From a virus, in IMG/VR virus record IMGVR_UViG_3300037147_000018, positions 1 through 20,380 of that record: 20,380 nucleotides of DNA. One strand, 5' to 3'. Below, one piece after another: positions 12,019 to 19,759 of this stretch (positions are counted from its first letter, which is position 1; each line of letters begins with the position of its first letter). The notes below the pieces were generated by a model. The model did no database searches, was not told where the DNA came from, and saw only the letters and a program-made list of their open reading frames with translations. The translations under genes were made by a program, and so were the position numbers.

Positions 12019-12419
12019 AGAAACGGAAAGAAATCACTGCGGAAAACATCAAGAAGGTCACTAAAGCTGCTCAATCAAAGGCACAACAGGAAGCAGCCGA
12101 AAAAGCTAAAAAAGAGAAACTACAGGACGCTGAGAATGATCGTTGGCTAAAAACAACCTTTTTAGACGAAGTGATAGACAATGCTCTTACTAGAATTATA
12201 TGTAAAGCCGAGCAATGTAAGTCCTCTACCACCTACGTTGTCGGGTACAATAATGCAGGCTCAACTGTAGCTCCATTGTTGGTTAATGCTCTGCGACAAA
12301 AAGGATTTAAAGCTGTCGCTAAACAAGAATCTTACCCGTCTTATGCCGGATGCGCTGATAATGGGTATGTAAATGCCCATGATGCTGGTTTTAGACATTG
12401 GGTGGAGATTTCCTGGTAA
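12015..12419 (+). CDS. Unknown 134-aa protein with basic N-terminal helix
   Basis: It starts MKKRKEITAENIKKVTKAAQ, continues as a Lys/Ala/Glu-rich helix to about residue 40, and then has an alpha/beta-looking domain (IICKAEQCKSSTTYVVGYNN, then LRQKGFKAVAKQ). No motif is recognised; the N-terminal half may be a coiled coil. The ATG overlaps the upstream stop. A longer reading from 11946 would overlap the small zinc-finger gene and is rejected. The stop and the next ATG share one base. Confidence 0.68.
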   Translation: MKKRKEITAENIKKVTKAAQSKAQQEAAEKAKKEKLQDAENDRWLKTTFLDEVIDNALTRIICKAEQCKSSTTYVVGYNNAGSTVAPLLVNALRQKGFKAVAKQESYPSYAGCADNGYVNAHDAGFRHWVEISW

Positions 12420-12628
12420 TGGGTTGGTGTAGCGGTACCGATATTTTTGATGTGGTAGTCGGTGCCCTTTTGGATAAGAAAACCACAAAAGAGGGAGTTA
12501 TTTCCTCTCTGATCGTGGCTCTAGAAGGCCATGATTGGGACTGTCAAGGCGACAGTGAATATTTTGAACATCCTGTGGTGCGCAAGGCAATGAAGGCCCT
12601 TCATCCCGAATGGTATAAAGATGAATAG
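12419..12628 (+). CDS. Small conserved-type phage protein (69 aa)
   Basis: It starts MGWCSGTDIFDVVVGALLDK and ends with EGHDWDCQGDSEYF...HPEWYKDE. The MGWCSxTxIFD opening and the DWDCQxDSxY motif form a signature I have seen in many small phage and plasmid proteins of unknown function (recalled, unsearched). It lies between the 134-residue gene (one-base overlap) and gp47 (8-nt gap), so it is probably co-expressed with the recombination gene. Confident gene, unknown role. Confidence 0.75.
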   Translation: MGWCSGTDIFDVVVGALLDKKTTKEGVISSLIVALEGHDWDCQGDSEYFEHPVVRKAMKALHPEWYKDE

Positions 12629-12636
12629 AAAGGAAA

Positions 12637-13722
12637 ATGAAAATTTGCTTACTGACTGACACACATTTTGGCTGGAAAAACGATTCTCTCGTTTTCGACG
12701 ATTACTTCAAGCGGTTCTTTAACGAAGTATTCTTCCCTACCTTGGAAGAGCGCCGCATCAAAACGGTTGTTCATTTAGGCGATCTGTTCGACCGGCGAAA
12801 GTACATCAACTTTCACATCTTACATCGTTGTCGAATGGACATTTTAAACAGATTGGAAGCTATGGGTATCACGATGCATGTGACTATCGGCAATCACGAT
12901 ACCTATTTTCGTGATTCCAATAACGTCAATTCCGTGACGGAGCTTTGTCAAGGCTACCCGAACCTCAAGATTTACGAAGAGCCGGAAGAGATCACCTTGG
13001 GGAGCCTACGCATTCTCTTGCTGCCGTGGATGAACCCTATGAATACTGCGCCGACGCTGAGTATAGTGAAGGCAAGCAAGGCCCCGGTGGTCATGGGCCA
13101 CCTGGAGATTGCCGGTTTCAACTACGACCGCTCAGTCGTCTGCGAACACGGATTGGACAGGAAGCTCTTCAAGAAATTCAAGAAAGTCTTCAGTGGGCAT
13201 TTTCATACACAATCGATGGACGGCGGCATTCATTTTCTCGGATCGCCCTATGAGATGACCTTCGCTGATACCGGCGACCCTCGGGGATTTCACATTTTCG
13301 ACACAGAGACATTGGAACTCGAATTCATACCCAATCCAAATCGGATGTTTCATAAAATCGTTTATGACGACCGAGATTCGGCAACTCATATGGTAATGCT
13401 GTCTCAAGACTTCAATCATCTGGAAAAGACGCAAGTCAAGATCAACGTGGCACACAAGACCGACCCGTATCTTTACGACCGCTGGCTGTCTAGGATCGAA
13501 GGAGTTAACCCGGACACACTGCAAATCATCGAAAGCTTTTCACTGGGTGTAGATGAAGAAGTAGATGACCAATTTGGAGATTTTGAGAAAGGAGAGGTTG
13601 TTTTGACGGACACATTGCAAGTATTAAACAGCTATGTGGACGCAATGACCATTGATCTTGACAAAAATCGAATGCGTGAGATCATGAAGATGCTGTATTT
13701 AACGGCCACTAGGGTCAATTGA
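12637..13722 (+). CDS. 47: Recombination nuclease subunit gp47 (Mre11/SbcD-like)
   Basis: Catalytic subunit of the T4-type gp46-gp47 complex, which resects DNA ends to feed recombination-dependent replication and degrades host DNA. The 361 residues (T4: 339) carry all Mre11 phosphodiesterase motifs: TDTHFG (D8, H10), HLGDLFDRR (D49), GNHD (85-88), GHLE (154-157) and GHFH (187-190). A capping/C-terminal region follows, with an acidic stretch (about 309-328). AAAGGA sits 3 nt before the ATG. Its partner gp46 is on the same strand, but six small genes lie between them. Active-site residues look intact. Confidence 0.95.
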   Translation: MKICLLTDTHFGWKNDSLVFDDYFKRFFNEVFFPTLEERRIKTVVHLGDLFDRRKYINFHILHRCRMDILNRLEAMGITMHVTIGNHDTYFRDSNNVNSVTELCQGYPNLKIYEEPEEITLGSLRILLLPWMNPMNTAPTLSIVKASKAPVVMGHLEIAGFNYDRSVVCEHGLDRKLFKKFKKVFSGHFHTQSMDGGIHFLGSPYEMTFADTGDPRGFHIFDTETLELEFIPNPNRMFHKIVYDDRDSATHMVMLSQDFNHLEKTQVKINVAHKTDPYLYDRWLSRIEGVNPDTLQIIESFSLGVDEEVDDQFGDFEKGEVVLTDTLQVLNSYVDAMTIDLDKNRMREIMKMLYLTATRVN

Positions 13723-13780
13723 TAACGAAAGCCCAACATCGAAAACTTTGCCAAAGGATAAACGTAGTTTGGTTGAGATA

Positions 13781-13924
13781 ATGTCATTTTCAGTGAAACC
13801 GGGTTGGACGATAGTCGATACTGATTACAGTCAATTGATCCCTTATCCCAAGAAATCAGAAAAGCCAGTTGAAATTGACGACGACCTAAGTTGGCTGATC
13901 GAGGATGAAGATGCCAGTATTTGA
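13781..13924 (+). CDS. Tiny acidic protein (47 aa)
   Basis: It reads MSFSVKPGWTIVDTDYSQLI followed by an acidic tail (EIDDDLSWLIEDEDASI). No ribosome site of note and no recognised family. It lies between gp47 and the next gene, with its end overlapping the latter by 14 nt. A 58-nt gap after gp47 precedes it. Its acidic surface could mimic nucleic acid, but that is speculation. The call rests on position and tight packing. Confidence 0.5.
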   Translation: MSFSVKPGWTIVDTDYSQLIPYPKKSEKPVEIDDDLSWLIEDEDASI

Positions 13925-14279
13925 ACGTAGTTGTCCTGCAATGACGCCCCGTGCCGATGTATACAAAGTCATCGACGGCGAGCGGGAGTATCAACAAACC
14001 CTCCCTCCCAACCGCAGCGAAGACCCTACTCGTCGTCGCACTGTGGCGGAATATTTGACCATGATGGATCATTATGTCCGTCATGCTCAAGACGCTTGGA
14101 CTATGCGAGCCGGGATTGAGTATCCATTGAACGACATGCGCAAGATCGCTGCACTGGCGGTTCGGTGCATGGAAGAGTGGGGAGCGTTGCCTAGAACTCC
14201 AGTGGGGAGCGAGCCGGAGCTTACTTTCGCTGAAGCACTGAGCACAATAAATAATCCAAATTTTTGCATGGAGCCGTAA
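13911..14279 (+). CDS. Conserved-type phage protein, 122 aa
   Basis: It starts MPVFERSCPAMTPRADVYKV. The C-terminal half carries YVRHAQDAWTMRAGIEYPLN and DMRKIAALAVRCMEEWGALPR. A helical DxxRKIAALAxRCMEExG segment is a recurring signature of an uncharacterised phage family (recalled). GAGG with 6-nt spacing selects this ATG over the one at 13905, where spacing would be zero. The stop is one base from the Nudix start. Soluble; no catalytic motif seen. Confidence 0.72.
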   Translation: MPVFERSCPAMTPRADVYKVIDGEREYQQTLPPNRSEDPTRRRTVAEYLTMMDHYVRHAQDAWTMRAGIEYPLNDMRKIAALAVRCMEEWGALPRTPVGSEPELTFAEALSTINNPNFCMEP

Positions 14280-14280
14280 A

Positions 14281-14712
14281 ATGAACAGCACAGAATACGT
14301 AGCCGGTTTCCTTTTTGACTCGTACCTTGAATACGTCGTTTTGATCCGCAAGGAAAAACCAGCTTGGCAGAAAGGCAAGCTGAACGGTGTAGGCGGCAAG
14401 ATCGAAGAAGGTGAGACACCGGCACAAGCGATGCGACGTGAGTTCTTGGAAGAGACCGGAATGGACGTGGAGCACTGGAATCAATACGTCACTTTGACGG
14501 GTGAAGGTTTCACGGTCCATTTCTTCCATGCCCGTTCGCATGATCTGTTTCTTGTGAAGTCCACAACGGACGAAACGGTACGGGTGTATGAAATTGAAAA
14601 TTTGAGCCGTCTTCAGACGATTCCAAATCTTCAATGGCTCATTCCGATGGCAATGACAATGGGAAGCGAATCCGCAGCGGCATTCGTAGTGACGGAGCAA
14701 AAGGCAGCATGA
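14281..14712 (+). CDS. Nudix hydrolase
   Basis: Hydrolyses nucleoside diphosphates linked to another moiety; likely substrates are oxidised nucleotides, ADP-ribose or a capped/NAD-type compound. The 143-residue protein has a perfect Nudix box from G39 to M61: GX5E (GKIEEGE), then TPAQAMR and REFLEETGM. The N-terminus AGFLFDSYLEYVVLIRKEKP and KGKLNGVGGKI are typical of small MutT-like enzymes. It sits in the gp47-gp46 interval, and its stop overlaps the following ATG as ATGA. A PRTase-like gene is elsewhere in the window, but no direct pathway link is shown. The substrate is unknown. Confidence 0.9.
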   Translation: MNSTEYVAGFLFDSYLEYVVLIRKEKPAWQKGKLNGVGGKIEEGETPAQAMRREFLEETGMDVEHWNQYVTLTGEGFTVHFFHARSHDLFLVKSTTDETVRVYEIENLSRLQTIPNLQWLIPMAMTMGSESAAAFVVTEQKAA

Positions 14713-14897
14713 AAATACCAATAAAACTGAACAAAGAGAAAATGGAGCGCTTTAATACGCTCGTGGCTCAATTGATTGAGGAAGGCTTTGACTTGGGGTT
14801 GAACAATCAACAACAAACTGCAACGCTCTATCTGAATAACACGTCATCGATGTACTCGCTCAATCTGCACTCTAACGGTACGTGGACGCTAGAGTAA
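14709..14897 (+). CDS. Small protein (62 aa), unknown
   Basis: It starts MKIPIKLNKEKMERFNTLVA. A helix rich in Glu and Leu is followed by beta segments (TATLYLNNTSSMYSLNLHSN). No family is recognised. The ATG overlaps the Nudix stop (ATGA), and the stop shares one base with the next ATG. An in-frame start at 14634 would lie inside the Nudix gene and is rejected. Confidence 0.6.
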   Translation: MKIPIKLNKEKMERFNTLVAQLIEEGFDLGLNNQQQTATLYLNNTSSMYSLNLHSNGTWTLE

Positions 14898-15052
14898 TGG
14901 GTTACCTGCCTTTGGAAAGTGACGAACCATGCGGGCATGAGCACTGGGAAGTGTGTCGTTGTGTTTGTCATGAAGATGGCGGGTTGGCGGCGGTTCATTG
15001 TGTTCCGTGCTGTGTATTGTGCCTGAGTTGTGGACGGAACATTGTTCGATAA
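14897..15052 (+). CDS. Small Cys-rich protein (51 aa)
   Basis: Nine cysteines in 51 residues: CGHEH (about 12-16), CRCVCH (about 20-25), CVPCC (about 36-40) and CLSCG (about 43-47). This layout could hold two zinc ions. It starts MGYLPLESDEPCG and ends in GRNIVR. The ATG overlaps the upstream stop by one base, and the next gene begins right after its stop. The Cys/His clustering makes chance unlikely. Role unknown; a zinc-ribbon adaptor or transcription/nuclease effector is possible. Confidence 0.68.
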   Translation: MGYLPLESDEPCGHEHWEVCRCVCHEDGGLAAVHCVPCCVLCLSCGRNIVR

Positions 15053-15214
15053 ATGGAACTATACTGGCTGTACATTCCGTTACATGTCATGAGCATAGAT
15101 GGCAAAACTACTTACATCTATCATGACGGAAAGTATTTTAAAGATTATGCAGAATGGTCTCGTTATTATGACAGCCGGGGACAATTAAGAAGTGATCCTA
15201 TTCAAAAGTGCTAG
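15053..15214 (+). CDS. Small Tyr-rich protein (53 aa)
   Basis: It starts MELYWLYIPLHVMSIDGKTT. The middle YIYHDGKYFKDYAEWSRYYD is rich in Tyr and Asp. The ATG follows the previous stop directly. The 3' end overlaps the first 23 nt of gp46 in another frame. No recognised family. The overlap suggests coupling of translation to gp46, whose GTG start is otherwise weakly supported. Confidence 0.52.
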   Translation: MELYWLYIPLHVMSIDGKTTYIYHDGKYFKDYAEWSRYYDSRGQLRSDPIQKC

Positions 15215-17015
15215 TTGGAAAAATTTTCTTGCTTCTGGGAATATTCCAACCGTAATCAAACTCGATCAGGCTTCGACCACGTTGGTCTTGGGTGTCAATG
15301 GCAGCGGCAAGAGCACACTCCTGGACGCCATTTGCTTTGGCCTGTACAAGAAGCCATTCCGTAAAATCAAGCTTGAACAGATCGTTAACACGATCAACAA
15401 TGCCGATTGCGAAGTCGTCGTTGAATTTGAGATCGGTACAAAGCAATACAAGGTCACTCGTACCTTAAAGCCAGCCGCAATGGAACTTCTGATCGACGGG
15501 AAGCCCCGCCCTCAAGAAGCCGCTACCAAAGACGATCAAGCATTCCTGGAACAGGACATCCTAAAGGTCGATTACGACTCTTTCACACAAGTTGTGATTC
15601 TCGGAAACGCAAAATACCTACCCTTCATGCAACTTCCGGCTGGTAAGCGCCGGGAGTTTATAGAAACCATTCTGGACATCGGTGTATTCTCCACGATGAA
15701 TGAAATTCTCAAAGAGAAAATGGATGATGTCAAAGATGATCTGAAAACGAATGGAACGTCTGTCATCTCGATCAAAGAGCAAATCGCCCTCATCCAAGGG
15801 TTCATTGCCAAGTTGGAAGCCGAACAGAAGAAAGCAGCCCAAGAAACTGAAAATCAAATCACGGAATTACAAGTTCAAATCGAAGAACGGGTGACGGCAA
15901 CCGACGCTCTCAAACTAGAATTGGTTTCTCTTCAAGCAACCGTCCAGGAATCGGTCATTGTTGAAGAAGATCGGGATGCCCATCAAAAAGAAAAACAAGA
16001 CATTATGGCGGCAGTTCAGACCGATGTAAAGCTCTTGGATGCCGACAAGAAAAAGATCAAATCCGATATTGAAAAAGCCAACAAGGTTCTTTCTTTTTAT
16101 AACAATACGTTAGTGTGTGATACATGCGGGCAAGAGATCAATGCATCGCACCGCACTGGTATTATTTCATCAACACAAACTGAAATTGATGACTATGAAA
16201 AAAAGATTGAAAAATTGGATACTGACCGCATCCGAATAATTGAAAATGGCAAACAGTCATGTAAGAACATCGATGAGAAGCTTGCGACTTTAACACCCCG
16301 GTTGGAAGAAGCTGCAAAGCAGAAGAAAGACTTGGAAAAGTTGCGCATGACTCTCTCTGAGAGAGCAAACGAGAAGAAAAATCTTGAAACCCGTATCGAT
16401 ATGTGCCGCCAGCTACTTGAACGCAAACCAAGTGGAAATATCGAAGAACAGACCAAAAAACTGACTGATAGCCATGCCAAGCTAGTTCGTCTGGAAGGCC
16501 AAAAGAAAGAACATCTGGAGACGCAGCAATTCTACATAGCCGCTGGCGTGATGCTCAAGGATTCGGGCATCAAGGCAGCGATCATCCGACAATACCTACC
16601 GGCCATCAACAAACTTGTCAACAAGTACTTGGCCGCACTTGATTTCTTCGTGTCCTTCTCTCTCGACGAGAGTTTTGATGAAACTTTCAAAGCCCGTCAC
16701 CGGGATACTCTTCAGTACAATAGTTTTAGTCAGGGAGAAAAACTTCGCATCGACTTGGCGCTTCTGTTCGCATGGCGTGAGATTGCCCGTCAGAAGAACT
16801 CCTGTGCAACCAATTTGCTTATTCTGGACGAAGTAATCGACGGGTCAATGGACGCCAATGGCACCGACCTGTTCATCAAATTATTGAATGATAACTTGCA
16901 AGGATCAAATGTTTTCGTCATCTCGCATAAGAACGATGCTGCGCTAGATAAGTTTCGGGCTACACTCAGGTTCGCCCGAGACAAGAACTTTTCCAAGTTG
17001 ATTGAGGAACTATGA
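15192..17015 (+). CDS. 46: Recombination ATPase subunit gp46 (Rad50/SbcC-like)
   Basis: SMC-like ATPase that partners gp47 in DNA-end resection. The 607 residues (T4: 560) show Walker A GVNGSGKST (34-42), the Q-loop region near 130-140, long coiled-coil arms (about 180-480) with a zinc-hook CDTC (C309, C312) at the turn, signature FSQGEKLRID (about 511-520), Walker B LLILDEVIDG (about 542-551) and the switch VISHK near 572-576. The GTG start (MILFKSASWKNF) has only AAGAA upstream and overlaps the previous small gene by 23 nt, so translation may be coupled. The stop overlaps the next ATG as ATGA. All ATPase motifs look intact. Confidence 0.95.
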   Translation: MILFKSASWKNFLASGNIPTVIKLDQASTTLVLGVNGSGKSTLLDAICFGLYKKPFRKIKLEQIVNTINNADCEVVVEFEIGTKQYKVTRTLKPAAMELLIDGKPRPQEAATKDDQAFLEQDILKVDYDSFTQVVILGNAKYLPFMQLPAGKRREFIETILDIGVFSTMNEILKEKMDDVKDDLKTNGTSVISIKEQIALIQGFIAKLEAEQKKAAQETENQITELQVQIEERVTATDALKLELVSLQATVQESVIVEEDRDAHQKEKQDIMAAVQTDVKLLDADKKKIKSDIEKANKVLSFYNNTLVCDTCGQEINASHRTGIISSTQTEIDDYEKKIEKLDTDRIRIIENGKQSCKNIDEKLATLTPRLEEAAKQKKDLEKLRMTLSERANEKKNLETRIDMCRQLLERKPSGNIEEQTKKLTDSHAKLVRLEGQKKEHLETQQFYIAAGVMLKDSGIKAAIIRQYLPAINKLVNKYLAALDFFVSFSLDESFDETFKARHRDTLQYNSFSQGEKLRIDLALLFAWREIARQKNSCATNLLILDEVIDGSMDANGTDLFIKLLNDNLQGSNVFVISHKNDAALDKFRATLRFARDKNFSKLIEEL

Positions 17016-17209
17016 GTCACCCGGCCAACACTCAGTACGCACCACACGATTGTGGAGATACAAGTTGCGAGTACTGCGCTCACAACGATGAGACGTACAC
17101 GACAATTGTTAAAGACATACAACGGGAGATCGACCGTGACATCATTCGGAGTCTTATCAAGGAAATGGAACAAGAAAACGACACATTGGAGTGGTTAATA
17201 GATGAGTAA
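17012..17209 (+). CDS. Small protein with CxxC and acidic helix (65 aa)
   Basis: It starts MSHPANTQYAPHDCGDTSCE, giving C14 and SCEYC (about 18-22), a possible metal site. A long acidic helix follows (VKDIQREIDRDIIRSLIKEM). The ATG overlaps the gp46 stop as ATGA. The end overlaps the next gene by 8 nt. No family is recognised; a coiled-coil partner of gp46 is possible but not shown. Confidence 0.65.
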   Translation: MSHPANTQYAPHDCGDTSCEYCAHNDETYTTIVKDIQREIDRDIIRSLIKEMEQENDTLEWLIDE

Positions 17210-17372
17210 AATAATACGATACACCGTTATTAAAGCTGATACAGTAGAGGAATTGATTACAGCCGTGAACGATTTCATCAACGAAGAAGGCGAAGCATGG
17301 CAGGCGTCTGGGAACATGACGACCAATCCCTATGGCTCCAAATTTTTCCAGACACTTTACAGGGACATCTAA
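17202..17372 (+). CDS. DUF1737-like protein (56 aa)
   Basis: It starts MSKIIRYTVIKADTVEELIT. The pattern YxVIKADTxEELIxxVNxFI followed by AWQASG fits DUF1737-type proteins, small beta-alpha modules common in phages and bacteria whose usual signature is xYxVV......LEExVNxxIxxGWQPxGG. Length is typical. Function unknown. The next gene begins directly at its stop. Confidence 0.68.
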   Translation: MSKIIRYTVIKADTVEELITAVNDFINEEGEAWQASGNMTTNPYGSKFFQTLYRDI

Positions 17373-17543
17373 ATGAAAAACGTTTTGAAATTTTTGTTGA
17401 TATTGACGACTATCCACATTGGATATTACCTATACTATCTTTCCGGTTTGCACTGGTACACCTTGTTGGGATTATTGCTTGGACCAACGCTCACTTTTGC
17501 CGTTCTGATATATTTTTTTGGCCGAGAGGCAATAAATGAGTAA
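17373..17543 (+). CDS. Small two-pass membrane protein (56 aa)
   Basis: It starts MKNVLKFLLILTTIHIGYYL. Two hydrophobic segments (about 4-24 and 30-50) flank a Ser-Gly-Leu-His turn, with a short charged tail GREAINE. The ATG follows directly on the previous stop; the end overlaps the next gene by 8 nt. No family known. A different-frame reading of the same stretch (17297-17539) shows a less plausible composition. Confidence 0.65.
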   Translation: MKNVLKFLLILTTIHIGYYLYYLSGLHWYTLLGLLLGPTLTFAVLIYFFGREAINE

Positions 17544-17829
17544 GAAAAAGGTTCTTGAAATCGTACCAGAGCCGATTGTCGATTCACGTCACGATAAGAA
17601 GTACCGGCCATCGCTCAAAAAACATCTTGCCTTGGTTGAGAAGTGGAGCGACGTGAGTGCTAAAGCTGCCGCTGGGTATCCCGAACAAGTCACAGCCGAA
17701 CAGCAAGAGCTTTACAATCAAGCCGTTCGATTGGCTGAAGAATGCAGAGAAGTTTATGACCAAATTATTGCCATGAACTTGTATCCGGCCCCACAGCATC
17801 CTTTGATTCCTGTTTTGGATTTGAGTTGA
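17536..17829 (+). CDS. Unknown helical protein (97 aa)
   Basis: It starts MSKKKVLEIVPEPIVDSRHD. The middle is Ala/Glu-rich and helical (LALVEKWSDVSAKAAAGYPE, then QLYNQAV/RLAEECREVYDQ). There is no membrane segment and no recognised motif. It overlaps the previous gene by 8 nt, and its stop shares one base with the methyltransferase ATG (TGATG), so the two are likely translated together. Helical phage protein of unknown role. Confidence 0.65.
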   Translation: MSKKKVLEIVPEPIVDSRHDKKYRPSLKKHLALVEKWSDVSAKAAAGYPEQVTAEQQELYNQAVRLAEECREVYDQIIAMNLYPAPQHPLIPVLDLS

Positions 17830-19121
17830 TGAAATATCAGATTTTTGAGGGAGACAACAAAATTGTTCTCCAAAAACTTATCGAAGATGGCGTGCAAGTA
17901 GACGCAGTTGTGACCGATCCGCCTTATGGACTTCGATTCATGAATCGAAAATGGGATTACGATGTCCCATCAGTTGAGTTTTGGGAATTGGTTTTGAAAA
18001 TTTTGAAACCGGGTGGTCATGTACTTTCATTTGGTGGGACTCGCACCTACCATCGAATGGTGGTCAATTTGGAAGACGCCGGATTTGAAATTCGTGACCA
18101 AATCGTTTGGATGTATGGAAGTGGTTTCCCCAAGTCAATGAACATAGGAAAATCTATTGATAAGGCAGCGGGTGTTGAACGTAAAATTGTAGGGTTCGAT
18201 GAAACACGATTTAGGGCTAATCGCACATATGAAGGCGGCGCAAAACATGAGGAGAGTGTTGAAGCTGTATACGTCGGACACGGCTTTGATCGTCGGGATA
18301 ACGGAGCAACAATAACCACACCGGCCACACCTGAAGCTATTCAATGGCAAGGATGGGGCACCGCACTCAAGCCAGCTATCGAACCCATCGTACTTGCACG
18401 AAAGCCGCTTGAAGAACCAACTGTTGCTGCTAACGTCCTGAAGCACGGAACTGGTGGGATCAATATTGATGAATGTCGAGTTAAAACAACCGACAAGCTG
18501 GGTGGTGGAGCAACTTCCAGTGACAAAGCTGTCATTGCAATAGAAGGCTTCGACAGGCCGTGGATGCATGACGAAACCAAGCTCAAAGAACATCAAGAAA
18601 AGATGCGCAAGAATGTCGTAAAAGCAGAGTCGTTGGGCCGATTCCCAGCCAACGTGATCTTGGACGAAGAAGCCGGGGAGATGTTGGACGAACAGACAGG
18701 AATTTCAACTTCGCCAACAAAGCCCGTTAAACAAGGTGGCCAAAAGAGTGTGGGTGGAATCATGAATAATGTCGGCGGGCCACGGCATGGGTTTGGTACA
18801 GGTTTTGGTGATTCTGGTGGTGCATCCCGCTTCTTCTACTGTGCCAAAGCGTCAAAGAAAGACCGTCGTGGGTCAAAACATCCAACCATCAAACCACTTG
18901 CCCTTATGCGCTACCTTTGCCGCTTGATTACACCACCCGGTGGAACCGTACTCGATCCCTTTGCCGGATCAGGAACAACCGGCGAAGCTGCCGCTTTAGA
19001 GGGCTTCCAGTCGATCCTTATTGAAAGGGAAGCTGAGTACATCCCTGACATTGAGAAACGCTTAGGAACGACGCCTGAAGCACCAAAGGCATCTTTAGAC
19101 GACCTATTTGAAGAGAACTAA
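17829..19121 (+). CDS. Beta-class DNA methyltransferase (N4-C or N6-A)
   Basis: Transfers a methyl group to an exocyclic amino group of DNA; in a phage it most likely shields the genome from host restriction. The 430 residues begin MKYQIFEGDN. Motif IV DPPYG lies near the N-terminus (30-34); KPGGHVLSFGGTRTYHRM follows (motif V/VI area), and the AdoMet-binding motif DPFAGSGTTGEAA is C-terminal (about 376-388), so motif order is IV...I, as in beta-class enzymes. Further family marks are YGSGFPKSMN, WQGWGTALKP and HPTIKPLALMRYL. The ATG overlaps the previous stop. A degenerate second copy follows downstream. The target sequence cannot be predicted. Confidence 0.92.
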   Translation: MKYQIFEGDNKIVLQKLIEDGVQVDAVVTDPPYGLRFMNRKWDYDVPSVEFWELVLKILKPGGHVLSFGGTRTYHRMVVNLEDAGFEIRDQIVWMYGSGFPKSMNIGKSIDKAAGVERKIVGFDETRFRANRTYEGGAKHEESVEAVYVGHGFDRRDNGATITTPATPEAIQWQGWGTALKPAIEPIVLARKPLEEPTVAANVLKHGTGGINIDECRVKTTDKLGGGATSSDKAVIAIEGFDRPWMHDETKLKEHQEKMRKNVVKAESLGRFPANVILDEEAGEMLDEQTGISTSPTKPVKQGGQKSVGGIMNNVGGPRHGFGTGFGDSGGASRFFYCAKASKKDRRGSKHPTIKPLALMRYLCRLITPPGGTVLDPFAGSGTTGEAAALEGFQSILIEREAEYIPDIEKRLGTTPEAPKASLDDLFEEN

Positions 19122-19273
19122 TGAGGAACATGGAAGTACTAATAACAGAAGAAACCCGTAATGAGCTATTGGAATTTTTGTCTGGACGCAATATGACCGA
19201 TATTTTTCAACCGGCAGACTTGGCCGATCTCATCCACCAAAATGTGTATCGTGTAACGATTGAAGAAGCTTAA
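19121..19273 (+). CDS. Small protein between methyltransferase copies (50 aa)
   Basis: It starts MRNMEVLITEETRNELLEFL, an acidic helix, followed by NMTDIFQPADLADLIHQNVY. The ATG shares one base with the methyltransferase stop, and the stop shares one base with the ATG of the decayed copy. A second ATG three codons later is possible. No family known. It is the only sequence separating the two methyltransferase copies. Confidence 0.55.
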   Translation: MRNMEVLITEETRNELLEFLSGRNMTDIFQPADLADLIHQNVYRVTIEEA

Positions 19274-19759
19274 TGAAGTATCAAATTTTTGAAGGAGACA
19301 ACAAAGTTGTTCTCCAAAAGTTAATTGAAGAGTGGCACCGTTAGCTATGGTAACAAGGCAGGTGGATATTCGTATGCTGGTTCTGAATATGAAGTTGATG
19401 GATTCGTGAAGTCTTGTAAACCTCAAGCACCCAGTAATTATGGTGATTCTGGCGGCGCATCCCGTTTCTACTACTGTGCCAAAGCGTCAAAGAAAGAACG
19501 TCGTGGTAGCAAGCATCCAACAGTAAAACCGCTTGCGCTTATGCGCTATCTTTGCCGGTTGATTACACCACCCGGTGGAATCATACTAGATCCTTTTGCT
19601 GGATCAGGCACGACCGGAGAAGCAGCTTTGTTAGAAGGCTTTGAACCCCTGCTTATTGAATTGGAATCTCAGTACGTGCAGGACATAAAAAGTCGTTTAA
19701 ATGAAGTTGAGAGTAGCGAAAGAGATTTGTTGGCTGATGTATTTGAGGCAAAAATATGA
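19273..19759 (+). pseudogene. Decayed second copy of the DNA methyltransferase
   Basis: The first 18-20 codons (MKYQIFEGDNKVVLQKLIEE) repeat the start of the intact gene; a stop follows after 23 codons (TAG at 19342-19344). Another frame, opening at a TTG at 19325, carries the C-terminal third: GGASRFYYCAKASKKERRG, HPTVKPLALMRYLCRLITPP and DPFAGSGTTGEAA. The DPPY motif and nearly all of the central region are missing. Alignment offsets put the copy 809 nt shorter than the intact one, not a multiple of three, which explains the frame change. A 144-residue C-terminal product could still be made from the TTG but would lack motif IV and be inactive alone. Confidence 0.85.

Noticed and set aside
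14246-14253. AATAAATA, a late-promoter-like octamer 27 nt before the Nudix gene
   Set aside because: Lies inside the coding end of the 122-residue gene, encoding Thr-Ile-Asn-Asn; a single match in A/T-rich coding DNA carries little weight.
13632-14399. 255-codon open frame on the minus strand, and 14221-14721 likewise
   Set aside because: Antisense to the end of gp47, the 122-residue gene and the Nudix hydrolase, all well supported; composition is irregular and no ribosome site or neighbour supports it.
17297-17539. 80-codon plus-strand open frame
   Set aside because: Out of frame with the DUF1737-like and small membrane-protein genes, which join end to end with their neighbours; this frame has no ribosome site.
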